Positions 1-7,329 of a stretch of 34,382 nucleotides of DNA are shown one piece after another. The stretch comes from Nitrospirae bacterium GWC2_57_13 (GTDB lineage: Bacteria > Nitrospirota > UBA9217). A program made the position numbers and the translations under genes. Location of the stretch: assembly GCA_001805055.1 (NCBI GenBank), contig MHDZ01000040.1:67492-101873 (forward strand), read 5' to 3'. Numbering within the stretch: position 1 is the first letter of the stretch; each line of letters starts with the position of its first letter. The notes under the pieces were generated by a model, which had not been told where the DNA came from, ran no database searches, and saw nothing but the letters and a program-made list of their open reading frames with translations.

Positions 1-463
1 TGCCCGCGATGTTCTCGCCGATGACCACCACGATGCCGGAGATCGCAGCGCCCGCAGCAAGTCCTTCCCAGTTGTCTCTGGCAATGTCCGTGGAACCCAG
101 AGCCCCCGTGAAGATCGGCAGGTTGAGCTTGATCTTGTGCTTGAAGCCGATCTCGGTCTCCGTGGAAACAGCCGGAAATATGGCCTTGTCCGGATCAGGA
201 TCAACACCGACGGCGCCCACGCAGGTGCCCTGGATGTTCAAATGGGAATAATCAATGGGATACTTCTTCGTCGCGCCTGCCGTGATCTTTCCAAATGGCC
301 CGGGATAGATCACCTCCCTGCCGCGGTAGGAGGACTTCCCGACCTCGCACAATCCCGTGCAGCCATCGAGGCAGACCGAGCATATCCCTGACTGCGGCGC
401 CGCATCCTGAACCCTTGTCTTTGTTCCCGTTGCTGAACTTGCGTTTGCCTGCCCTGGTCCCAT
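1..463 (-). CDS. FMN-binding glutamate synthase-like protein, N-terminal part (cut by window edge)
   Basis: Only the first ~154 codons are in the window; the frame is open to base 1. The translation aligns closely with the start of the neighbouring gene at 598-2190: both share a CX2CX3CX3C motif near the N-terminus (here ICSVCLDGCTGLCEV), then YPGPFG, a YPIDYSHLNI block and an IFTGALGST block. It is therefore a tandem paralog of the glutamate-synthase-like (GltB FMN/alpha-subunit type) family. ATG codons lie at 472, 469 and 463. I chose 463 because a GAGGAG ribosome site at 473-478 is spaced 9 bases from it and too close to the other two. The gene follows its paralog by about 135 bases, so the two are probably co-transcribed. 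The catalytic barrel is outside the window, so activity cannot be judged. Confidence 0.88.
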   Translation of the reverse strand, partial: MGPGQANASSATGTKTRVQDAAPQSGICSVCLDGCTGLCEVGKSSYRGREVIYPGPFGKITAGATKKYPIDYSHLNIQGTCVGAVGVDPDPDKAIFPAVSTETEIGFKHKIKLNLPIFTGALGSTDIARDNWEGLAAGAAISGIVVVIGENIAG

Positions 464-527
464 GATCATCATCTCCTCGTGTTGAACGAGATTTTATCGC
501 ACGTACCTGGTGCAACGGACAGCCGGT

Positions 528-560
528 GGCAAGGCCTCCCTCCGCGCCGGAGACCTTGCC
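528..560. repeat. GC-rich hairpin between the glutamate synthase-like paralogs
   Basis: The arms GGCAAGG (528-534) and CCTTGCC (554-560) are perfectly complementary, and an inner CTCC/GGAG pair (540-543 with 549-552) can extend the stem. No T-run follows on the transcribed side, so it does not look like an ordinary intrinsic terminator. It may be an mRNA processing or stability element between the two genes. Confidence 0.45.
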
Positions 561-597
561 ATCCGATCTGGCCGCAACTACCGCGTGGAACACACTA

Positions 598-2190
598 TCA
601 GGAATTGAGTATTTTCATCGCTTCTTCGCGATAGGAATCCATAAGGTACGGTATGCCCGTGACCTTGGCGCACTCCTCGGTAAGGGACATGAGCTCGTTC
701 CTCGTGATCGAATCGATGTTGAAGCACCGGGCGCCCGCCATCATCTGCTGCAGCCCCACCTTGATCTTGTTCGAATAGCTGAAAATGCCGATCGCTCCAA
801 GCGGGACATTTTTGATCTCGTCGGCGCCGACCAGCTTTTTCACGTCCTCATAGTTGACGAAGATCTCTTCGACCGTGTTGCCAAACTCGCTCACCGTCTT
901 CGGGAGATCGTTGTCCTTGATCCAATGCTCGATATTCTTTCCGACCATGCCCGGGATCATTAATGCGCGGCCCATGCATATCGCTTTCACGAAAGGCGCA
1001 CCCATGGCCAGAGCCTTGAACACACCGTCCTCGCTGCTGAACCCGCCGGCAAAGGCAATATCCGGTACGCGCTCTCCCTTGTCGGACAGCTTCTTGGCGA
1101 ATTCATACGCAGCGGCGTGCAGATAGAGCGAGGGCATGCCCCACTCCTCCATCATGCGCCAAGGGCTCATCCCGGTGCCACCCGGAGCTCCGTCGATGGT
1201 CAACAGGTCGATCTTGGCCTTGGAGCTCCACTTGAGGGCCATGGCAAGCTCACGCAGGCCATAGGCGCCGGTCTTCAGGGTTATCCGCTTGAACCCGAGC
1301 TTCCGCAGCCGGGTAACCTCTGTGTAGAATTCCTGCTCGCCGATGAATCCCAGGCGGCTGTGGCGCTCGAACTCCTTGATTGCCGTATCGTGAAAGGCCG
1401 CCTGTACGACCGGATCAGAGGGGTCCGGCGTCACGATGTAGCCGCGCTTTTGGAGTTCCAGGGCGCGCTCCATGCTGTTCACCTTGATCTCGCCGCCGAT
1501 GCACTTGGCGCCCTGGCCCCACTTCAGCTCGATCGTGTCCAGTTTGTGCTTGTCGATGATGTATTCGGCAACGCCCAGCCGGGTGTCCTCGACGTTCATC
1601 TGCACCAGGATCTCGCCGTACCCCTGGTGGTACTTCTTATACAAGGCGATCCTGCGGTCCATATCCGGCGCCTTCTTGACCAGCTTGTTGCTGCCGAGCT
1701 CAAGTTCCGGATCAATGCCGCATACGTTCTCGCCGCAGACGATCGTCACGCCGGAGATGGCCGCCCCGACGGCGAAGTGCTCCCAGTTCTTGCGGGCGAT
1801 CTCGGTGGATCCGAGCGCGCCGGTGAAGATGGGAACGTGCATCTTGACCTTTTTGTCCCACCCATAGTTTGTCTCGGTACTGACATTCGGGAACCTGGCC
1901 GTGTCGGGGTTCCCCACCTGGCCTGCGGGAAGCCCCTTGGCCCCTAATGCATAACCATGGATATTGAGGTGTGAGTAGTCGATGGGGTAGTTCTTATCGC
2001 CGCCGGCGGTGATGCTCCCGAAAGGCCCCGGGTAGAGCAGCTCTCTTCCCCTGAAGGTCGCCTTGAACACCTCACAATTCCCTTTGCATCCGTCCACGCA
2101 GCGGGTACAGAGCCCGCTCATGGGAGAAACATTCCTCGATCGATTTGCTGTTCTTGTAGCGTCATTCGCATTTGGCTGTTGCAGATTCAT
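598..2190 (-). CDS. FMN-binding glutamate synthase family protein
   Basis: A 530-residue protein of the glutamate synthase large-subunit-like family (FMN-dependent barrel). It corresponds to the central and FMN domains of GltB without the glutaminase and GXGXG domains. The N-terminus carries a four-cysteine motif, CTRCVDGCKGNC (CX2CX3CX3C), which suggests an Fe-S cluster, although the classic GltB 3Fe-4S cysteines sit elsewhere. The C-terminal half has the FMN/phosphate-binding glycine-rich segments (IDGAPGGTGMSP, AFAGGFSSEDGV, GAPFVKAICMGRALM). An AGGAGAG ribosome site precedes the ATG. Stand-alone proteins of this type are often annotated as glutamate synthase but usually lack a proven substrate. 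The tandem paralog downstream and the upstream XRE-cupin regulator suggest a small regulated unit. The family is clear; the reaction is inferred. Confidence 0.93.
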   Translation of the reverse strand: MNLQQPNANDATRTANRSRNVSPMSGLCTRCVDGCKGNCEVFKATFRGRELLYPGPFGSITAGGDKNYPIDYSHLNIHGYALGAKGLPAGQVGNPDTARFPNVSTETNYGWDKKVKMHVPIFTGALGSTEIARKNWEHFAVGAAISGVTIVCGENVCGIDPELELGSNKLVKKAPDMDRRIALYKKYHQGYGEILVQMNVEDTRLGVAEYIIDKHKLDTIELKWGQGAKCIGGEIKVNSMERALELQKRGYIVTPDPSDPVVQAAFHDTAIKEFERHSRLGFIGEQEFYTEVTRLRKLGFKRITLKTGAYGLRELAMALKWSSKAKIDLLTIDGAPGGTGMSPWRMMEEWGMPSLYLHAAAYEFAKKLSDKGERVPDIAFAGGFSSEDGVFKALAMGAPFVKAICMGRALMIPGMVGKNIEHWIKDNDLPKTVSEFGNTVEEIFVNYEDVKKLVGADEIKNVPLGAIGIFSYSNKIKVGLQQMMAGARCFNIDSITRNELMSLTEECAKVTGIPYLMDSYREEAMKILNS

Positions 2191-2390
2191 GGTTCTCTCC
2201 TTGACTATGGATTTTTAATTTACTCTGTCCTGTTCTGATGCTGCCTTTAATGAAGACACTTCCTGGTTTTTACTCAACACTATTAGCGCTACTTAAGTTT
2301 TTCATGATCAATTAAGCATTGCTTTAGTTGGCAGGCAAAAAAAATACGCTCTCGTTCCTCTCGGTACATAGACCTCAATGAGCAACGCTG
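2191..2390 (-). promoter_or_regulatory. Leader region of the glutamate synthase-like genes
   Basis: This AT-rich 200-base gap lies between the regulator's stop codon and the glutamate-synthase-like start. It contains an 11-base palindrome, AAGCA-T-TGCTT, at 2314-2324 that could be an operator. I see no promoter close enough to consensus to call, and no copy of the CACTCGGCA motif found at the regulator's own promoter. Confidence 0.3.
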
Positions 2391-3650
2391 CTATTCCCGG
2401 ACAACGAGTACCTGCGCTTCACCACCTCCTTCGTTCTTCCATGCCGAGGGGAATGATTCCGTAAAACAGAGAGCATCACCTGCCGCGATCCGCTCCTCCC
2501 TGCCTTCCACGGTCACCACCAGAGTTCCTTCCACGACATAGATGAATTCGTCGCCCCGATGATAGGAAAAATGGCCTTTGATGTCCACGCCGGAAGGAAG
2601 CACCACGAGCTGGGCAGCCAGTTTCCGGCCCGAAGCAATGCTGTATGTCCGCGCCTTTCCCTCCATCGACGGATCGGACGAAAGAACTGATGTTTTCCGA
2701 TGGAGCCACGGAGTTGCAACAGGCGCTCCGCTCTCGACGAACAGGCCGGGCTGAATGTCCAGGGACCGGCAGATATGAAAGAACGTGCTGAGCGACGGGC
2801 TCGTAAGGTTCGCTTCGATCTGGGACAGGGAACTCGGCGTGATCCCCACCTTGTCGGCCAGATCCTTCTGGCTCATGCCGGTCCGTGTCCGCGCCTCCTT
2901 GATCTTGGCACCGATGTCCGCAACCGGCTCTTTCCTGGCAGGGATAAGGCAAACATGATCATCTCGGACCTCGTAGGCGTGGGACTTGAAGGCCTCCCGG
3001 TCCTGCCTCCCCTCCAGTTTGAGGGCCTTGAGATAGAGGCTGCTCTTTCTCCGCTGCAGGTCGAGCACGACCTGTGTAATGTGCCGCAGGTTCGCCTTGA
3101 ACTTCGGGCTGTGGGCCTCCTTTTCGAGGATCCAGTAGGCCACGGTATTGAGATCGTACAGCCGCGGACACATGTAGGTGAAGAACCGGTGGGTCTCGTT
3201 CTCATCTCCCCACAGATCCTGCATTCCCGTGAGGCTGTCGAACACGTATCGGGCGCCCGGATGCAGGCTGTCTTCGATTTCGTTCAACGTCTGCGTGAAG
3301 CGCTTGATGTTCTTCGGGTCCGTTATCCTTACGGTCTTGACGTCAGACTGTTTATCATAGAATCGCAGAAAGGTGTTGTCGTTCTTGCCCTTGCCTGAAG
3401 TGAAGCAGTCGATGAAAATAAAATGGACGGGAGAGATAATACCGGTCAACGCCGCCAAAACGCTCTGCGGCGACCTGTTGAAGCTCACATAGATCACCTT
3501 TTGCTCGTCTTTGAAGGACCGGCTGATGAAATCCCGTATGAACGCTTCATAGGAAGCGCCAGCGTCCACCTCCCAGACGACATTGTCGCCGATATGGAGA
3601 GACCCGATCAGGGAATCAAGACCCTGTACGCCCGATGATATCTTTGTCAT
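2391..3650 (-). CDS. RecA/KaiC-like ATPase domain fused to XRE helix-turn-helix and cupin
   Basis: A three-part protein of about 419 residues. Residues ~1-225 resemble a KaiC/RadA-type RecA fold: it opens KISSGVQGLDSLIG, and a Walker B-like YVFDSLTG is present. The P-loop position reads VDAGASYEAF, with no GKT/S, so nucleotide hydrolysis is doubtful. Residues ~245-300 are an XRE helix-turn-helix (IKEARTRTGMSQKDLADKVG, then a SLSQIEAN recognition helix). Residues ~330-419 are a cupin barrel (YHRGDEFIYVVEGTL). XRE-cupin proteins are usually ligand-sensing repressors. ATG codons also occur at 3671 and 3701, but the fold begins at 3650 and the upstream ATGs lie within or beside a palindrome cluster. 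No strong ribosome site precedes any of them, so the start is uncertain. The likely target is its own promoter; the glutamate-synthase-like genes are a second guess. Confidence 0.88.
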   Translation of the reverse strand: MTKISSGVQGLDSLIGSLHIGDNVVWEVDAGASYEAFIRDFISRSFKDEQKVIYVSFNRSPQSVLAALTGIISPVHFIFIDCFTSGKGKNDNTFLRFYDKQSDVKTVRITDPKNIKRFTQTLNEIEDSLHPGARYVFDSLTGMQDLWGDENETHRFFTYMCPRLYDLNTVAYWILEKEAHSPKFKANLRHITQVVLDLQRRKSSLYLKALKLEGRQDREAFKSHAYEVRDDHVCLIPARKEPVADIGAKIKEARTRTGMSQKDLADKVGITPSSLSQIEANLTSPSLSTFFHICRSLDIQPGLFVESGAPVATPWLHRKTSVLSSDPSMEGKARTYSIASGRKLAAQLVVLPSGVDIKGHFSYHRGDEFIYVVEGTLVVTVEGREERIAAGDALCFTESFPSAWKNEGGGEAQVLVVRE

Positions 3651-3673
3651 AGTGGTGATGTCGGCCGGCATTG

Positions 3674-3715
3674 GCCGAGTGGCCCGGGAGCCACTCGGCA
3701 TACCATTGCCGAGTG
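3674..3715. promoter_or_regulatory. Paired 24-base palindromes, candidate operator
   Basis: Three alternating copies of one 9-base core form two overlapping palindromes. GCCGAGTGG starts at 3674, its complement CACTCGGCA lies at 3692-3700, and TGCCGAGTG lies at 3707-3715. Repeats 2 and 3 form a perfect palindrome with a 6-base spacer. Repeats 1 and 2 form another with a short spacer. The cluster overlaps the predicted transcription start of the regulator gene, the usual position for autorepression by a dimeric XRE protein. At the RNA level the same arms could form mutually exclusive hairpins. Confidence 0.65.
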
Positions 3716-3720
3716 CGGTA

Positions 3721-3750
3721 AGAATACAACGAGGGGGTTGCCGTCGTCAA
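3721..3750 (-). promoter_or_regulatory. Predicted sigma70 promoter of the KaiC-XRE-cupin gene
   Basis: On the minus strand the -35 hexamer TTGACG (3745-3750) is separated by 18 bases from a -10 hexamer TATTCT (3721-3726). Transcription would begin near 3713-3715, at the edge of the palindrome cluster. This supports a translation start well inside the longest reading frame. Confidence 0.55.
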
Positions 3751-3824
3751 GCTGAAAGTGCGCTTTTTTGGCTCTTGCCGGGAATGCCGCATGTGTCCTC
3801 GGCGGACGCTTTGGCGACGGATCA

Positions 3825-3852
3825 ATTCGGAGTGCGGGGTGCAGAATTATGG
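3825..3852. repeat. Degenerate 7-base tandem repeat (4 units)
   Basis: The units ATTCGGA, GTGCGGG, GTGCAGA and ATTATGG follow each other in exact 7-base phase. The array sits about 80 bases beyond the stop codon of the reductase gene. It is followed (about 3868-3915) by a GTTAACTCGGTGGGCTCTGTGG-type segment resembling other intergenic repeats in this window. Confidence 0.6.
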
Positions 3853-3932
3853 AACACTCCAAAGCCACGTATTTCGCGGTTAACTCGGTGGGCTCTGTGG
3901 CAAACGAGATCTTCTCTTCGATAATACCGTTC

Positions 3933-5018
3933 TTACCGAACTTTCACCCTCTTGCCCGGATCATTCCGGTGCTTCTGGTAATATTCCACGCAGTTCCCGA
4001 TATAATCCTTCAGATCCGGACACCGGATGCCTGTGCCACGGAGATCCTTCTGGGCATGGGCCGTGTCGTAATAGGCAGGGGAGTGAAAATACTCCAGTGT
4101 CTCCTTCTCCACCCCTATCCACCGGCGGAACCACGCCAGAGACAGCGCAGCAGAGACGAAATAGGACGGAATGGTGAAGAAGGGCCGCTTGCTGAGGAGC
4201 CGCTCGCAGATCATCGTATAGACCTCGCGGGCAGTATGCGGAGACGGGTCGGTGAGGTGATATACCCTGTTCACTGCAGAATGAATAAATGCGAAATGGG
4301 CGGCTGCTTTGACCACATAATCTACCGGCACTATATTGAAGGGGCTCTGTCCCTTGCCGATGTTCGGGATCGGAAGCCTCCGGAACCGGTCCAGGAACCG
4401 CATGATGAAGTACATGCCGTCGAACTTGGCCGTCTCGCCGGTCGTGGAATGTCCCACCGTGACCGCCGGTCTTATGATCGTGGTCGGCACCGATGACATG
4501 AGGGCCTGTACCAGACGCTCTGCTTCGAATTTGGTTGATTCGTAATGGTTCTTGAAGTTCTGGCCCTGGTCCAGCTCTGACTCGAGGATCCTGCCCATTC
4601 TCCGTCCCGACACGTAGGCAGTGCTGAAATACACGTACCGTTTCAGGTTCCGCAAATCCCGCACAAAACGGTTCACCTTGCGCGTTCCTGTAATGTTCAC
4701 CTGGTAGGCCGTCTCTGCAGGCACCGCGAGATCATAGACCGCTGCAAGGTGGAACAGATGCGTAACTTCAAGCTGCATCCGGTAATAGGTCACGCTGTCA
4801 AGGCCCAGAAGCTCCTGTGTGATGTCCCCCGGAATGAGCTCGAAGCGTTCCTGGGGGCCCATACCTTCATGAACAAGCCGCTTGACCGTCTGTTGCGCCG
4901 CTTCTGCCTGGGATGAGTGAACGAGCAGACGGAACCGCGACCCTCTGTCGCGCTGGTTGAGGGCGCGAACGAGATAGGTTGCAAGAAATCCGGGGAAACC
5001 GGTGAGGAAGAAGGCCAT
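3933..5018 (-). CDS. NAD(P)-binding SDR-family protein (thioester reductase / epimerase type)
   Basis: A 361-residue extended short-chain dehydrogenase with a Rossmann fold. The N-terminal nucleotide-binding motif is LTGFPGFLATYL (residues 5-16), where the usual third glycine is alanine. The active-site pair is Tyr159 and Lys163 (YESTK), with Ser132/Thr133 in FSTAYVSG. The overall pattern resembles the thioester reductase / fatty acyl reductase-like branch (NAD-binding 4) more than sugar epimerases. Such proteins reduce acyl thioesters or act on sterol-like or polyketide substrates; the substrate here is unknown. A short hydrophobic stretch near residue 290 (SYFVSAALSLAWF) hints at membrane association. 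It stands alone, with a repeat-filled gap before the XRE regulator and a toxin-antitoxin pair upstream. Confidence 0.85.
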   Translation of the reverse strand: MAFFLTGFPGFLATYLVRALNQRDRGSRFRLLVHSSQAEAAQQTVKRLVHEGMGPQERFELIPGDITQELLGLDSVTYYRMQLEVTHLFHLAAVYDLAVPAETAYQVNITGTRKVNRFVRDLRNLKRYVYFSTAYVSGRRMGRILESELDQGQNFKNHYESTKFEAERLVQALMSSVPTTIIRPAVTVGHSTTGETAKFDGMYFIMRFLDRFRRLPIPNIGKGQSPFNIVPVDYVVKAAAHFAFIHSAVNRVYHLTDPSPHTAREVYTMICERLLSKRPFFTIPSYFVSAALSLAWFRRWIGVEKETLEYFHSPAYYDTAHAQKDLRGTGIRCPDLKDYIGNCVEYYQKHRNDPGKRVKVR

Positions 5019-5077
5019 GAGCCAAAACCCTTTTAAGCCACAGATTCACCCCGTAAGAGGTAAAGAGCTCTGAAATG

Positions 5078-5512
5078 CTACGGCTCCTTTATCGGAATGT
5101 TACTGTCGGGCCATACTCGCTTAAAATCCGCAGAATTGAACGTAAGGATCTGATCCACGCCGGCCTTAAGGGCCGCTTTGATGATCAGCGCGTCATAGGT
5201 AGATCCGCCAATAATCCCAAGATCAGCCAGATGTTTTATCGTTGCGAGATAGTCGGAAACGGAAAGCGGGATAATAGACGCCATGCTTTCGATGTTCTCA
5301 TGGATAAGACGGTGCGCCATTCCGGCTGTGATACGGGGACTCACCGGAAGTGTCGTAAGGACCGCGTATAATTCTGCAATGGAATAGGCCGAGACCACGC
5401 ACTCGAGTTTGCCCGATGATGCACGGCCAAACCAGGGAAGGGCCCGCTGATGGGCCGGATGCGGCTGAACAAGGGCCGCCACAAGCACGGAAGTGTCGAA
5501 CAGGACCTTCAC
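5078..5512 (-). CDS. vapC: PIN-domain ribonuclease toxin (VapC type)
   Basis: A 144-residue single-domain PIN protein. The acidic metal-binding residues are visible: Asp6 (LFDTSVL), Glu47 (SIAELYA), Asp107 (TYDALI) and Asp129 (NSADF). PIN toxins cleave RNA, often tRNA or rRNA, and are held inactive by the partner antitoxin. The start is a GTG codon overlapping the antitoxin stop (GTGA), which implies translational coupling. All four acidic residues are kept and there is no frameshift, so the toxin looks intact. The family is clear; the target RNA cannot be read from sequence. Confidence 0.92.
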   Translation of the reverse strand: MKVLFDTSVLVAALVQPHPAHQRALPWFGRASSGKLECVVSAYSIAELYAVLTTLPVSPRITAGMAHRLIHENIESMASIIPLSVSDYLATIKHLADLGIIGGSTYDALIIKAALKAGVDQILTFNSADFKRVWPDSNIPIKEP

Positions 5513-5772
5513 GCCTTTTTTACCGAAGAAAGCCTTCTGATGTGTTCATCTCTACCGGCGCTGACACTCCCCTCGATGTCTCCTGTCGACGCACCGGTGA
5601 ATACGAGCACCCCGTCCTTCATCTGGAGCGGGACGATGTCATCTGCCGGCTTCAGGACTACCTCGCGCCCGTGCTCCTCTATCTCGATCTCATCGCCTGG
5701 CCGCAATCCGAGCCTGTCCCGGATATCCTTCGGGACCACCAGCCTGCCGAACTTATCTAGGGTAGTTTTCAT
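5509..5772 (-). CDS. AbrB/MazE-type (SpoVT-AbrB fold) antitoxin
   Basis: An 87-residue protein. The N-terminal half is a swapped-hairpin AbrB DNA-binding domain (KFGRLVVPKDIRDRLGLRPG, then EIEIEEHG). The C-terminal half is variable and presumably wraps the PIN toxin. I chose the ATG at 5772 over the longer frame (5814) because GAGGTG sits 5-6 bases upstream and the domain begins there. The gene lies directly ahead of the PIN gene with a 4-base overlap, the normal antitoxin-then-toxin order. Antitoxins of this fold repress their own operon through a palindrome, and one lies within the predicted promoter just upstream. Confidence 0.92.
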   Translation of the reverse strand: MKTTLDKFGRLVVPKDIRDRLGLRPGDEIEIEEHGREVVLKPADDIVPLQMKDGVLVFTGASTGDIEGSVSAGRDEHIRRLSSVKKA

Positions 5773-5809
5773 TACAGCACCTCGTTGCCGTTCCTCAAGC
5801 CATCTAATT

Positions 5810-5845
5810 GCCATTATAGCATGTCAATTGGCAATTATCAATGGC
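5810..5845 (-). promoter_or_regulatory. Promoter and nested palindromic operator of the toxin-antitoxin pair
   Basis: On the minus strand TTGATA (5836-5841) and TATAAT (5813-5818) are separated by exactly 17 bases. An 11-base palindrome (AATTG-C-CAATT, 5826-5836) occupies the spacer. A wider inverted repeat, GCCATT/AATGGC (5810-5815 and 5840-5845), brackets the whole promoter. This is a good geometry for autorepression by an AbrB-fold antitoxin. Confidence 0.7.
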
Positions 5846-6074
5846 ATTAACCCCATGCTTAGCTCATCTCACTCACCTGTAGTTCTTATCCGCGTGAAGA
5901 TCTGTCCACCCGCGTCCAACATGCTTTTGCTTCTCGCCTTACACTCGCATGAATTTCTTATCCGTGTCCATCCGATCCTATCCGTGGCAAGCAAGCCTTT
6001 GCTCATGGCTTTCCACTCGGACTTAATCTTTTATCCCTGTCCATCCGTGGCAAAAAAGCATTTTCAAAATCGCA
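5846..6074. repeat. Gene-free spacer with dispersed TATCCGTG-type repeats
   Basis: There is no credible gene between the antitoxin promoter and the YwiC-like stop. The spacer holds several diverged copies of a TTATCCGYGT...CATCC...GTGGCAA block (about 5886-5920, 5958-5995 and 6029-6060). The same block recurs at 7045-7080 and 7155-7185. Confidence 0.55.
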
Positions 6075-6767
6075 TCAAGAATAGTAAATCGCTATCAGCA
6101 CCAGAAAAACCACGCTCTTTGCCACCTCGATCCATCCCGTGGTCTTAAGCTTCACCTGATACGGAACTGCGGAGAAGAGCAGGTTGTCGGCAAGGGGCAG
6201 GAGGAGAATGAGGGGGAGTTTGGCGACGAGATATATGATGACACCTGCGACAACGGCTGTGGCGGAGATGATGCGGTCCCTGTCGGTCTTGCGAAGCTGA
6301 ACGCGGATTTTGAATACGCCCACGCAGAAGAAGACCGCCACGGCGATGAACAGCCGGTAATCAAGGCTGAGGCTGACAGCATATTTTGCGATTGGTGCTG
6401 CAAGGGAAAGAAGCAGGAAGCCCAGGACCTCGGTGGCTAGGGCATGCTCCCCTGCTATCCGGTTCACAGCCAAATAGGCAGCAGGGATGATGAGCAGAGG
6501 CAGGAGCGGCGCTACGCCGCCGTGGAACACATACAGGAGCAGGAGCGTGGCAAAGGCTACCTGGCCAAGAAAGACCGTGAGGGACTGGGTATCGCGCCGC
6601 TGCCTCAACCATAGAGTGAAGGCCTGTTTGGAGTTCACGAGCATGGCCAGAGCGATCAGAACCGGAAAGGCCTCAGGTGTAAGCCTTCCCCCGGCAAAAA
6701 GCCCGGCGATGTAGGCAACGAGCAGCACGCTCCAGGAGCCGTATTCCTTCAAGAAGTAGCTTTTCAT
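6075..6767 (-). CDS. YwiC-like integral membrane protein
   Basis: A 230-residue, strongly hydrophobic protein with about six to eight predicted membrane spans. The opening LKEYGSWSVLLVAYIAGL and the closing GWIEVAKSVVFLVL match the hallmarks of the YwiC-like family, whose function is not established. A charged loop near residue 155 (RKTDRDR) separates the last spans. No clear ribosome site precedes the ATG. The gene stands alone between two repeat-rich spacers, so neighbours give no functional hint. Confidence 0.75.
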   Translation of the reverse strand: MKSYFLKEYGSWSVLLVAYIAGLFAGGRLTPEAFPVLIALAMLVNSKQAFTLWLRQRRDTQSLTVFLGQVAFATLLLLYVFHGGVAPLLPLLIIPAAYLAVNRIAGEHALATEVLGFLLLSLAAPIAKYAVSLSLDYRLFIAVAVFFCVGVFKIRVQLRKTDRDRIISATAVVAGVIIYLVAKLPLILLLPLADNLLFSAVPYQVKLKTTGWIEVAKSVVFLVLIAIYYS

Positions 6768-7329
6768 GAAGGTAATTATGTCATAAAATTATGCTCTTGA
6801 ACAGAGAAAATCTATCCTTCCCCAGGATAAAAAATCATAAAAAACTTATTCTCTCGCAAAGGCGCAAAGGTCGCAAAGAAATACGAGATAACATGAGTAC
6901 ATGAAATTCAGAGAATTAGGAATGGGCAGGAATGCATAAAAGCTTTGCATCTCGCGGAGGCGCAGAGGAAGGCATGGCGTGGCGAATGTGGAATGTGGAG
7001 TGCAGAATTTACACCCTAATCTTATAAATCAAGTTCTTCTGTGACCTATCCGTGTGAAGACCTGTGCATCCGTGGCAAAAAACCCTGCCTATGGCTTTTA
7101 ATTTCAAGAACTCTTCGCGTACATTCGCGGCCATTACGCCCCTGCTTTGAGTTCTTATCCGTGTTCATCCGTGGCAAAATTGCTTTTGACCTTCTCTGTG
7201 CCCTCTGCGATCTCTGTGGCGAAAAACAGTTCGGAGTTCGGCGTTGGGAGTTCGGAGATCAAAATGCGGAATGCGGAGTACTGCTTTCCAAATTCCGAAT
7301 TCTGAATGCTGGCTGCTGAATGCTGAACG
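6768..7329. repeat. 562-base gene-free mosaic of short-period repeats
   Basis: No gene is supported here. The stretch is a patchwork of short-period degenerate repeats: CGCAAAGG-type 8-9-mers (about 6855-6880), four heptamers ending GGAAT/GGAGT (6981-7008), TATCCGTG blocks (7045-7080, 7155-7185), a CTCTGTG/CTCTGCG run (7193-7222), and four GTTCGGA-like heptamers (7229-7256). Two ATGCGGA units (7264-7277) follow. The last array is six phased heptamers from TTCCAAA to TGCTGAA (7286-7327), which ends 2 bases from the nuoN stop codon. Confidence 0.75.

Noticed and set aside
1117-1947. Long plus-strand frame opposite the glutamate-synthase-like gene
   Set aside because: It is antisense to a gene with clear family motifs and shows no domain; GC-rich coding DNA creates such open frames.
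7229-7327. Possible CRISPR array
   Set aside because: Units are 7 bases long with no spacers, and no cas genes are nearby.
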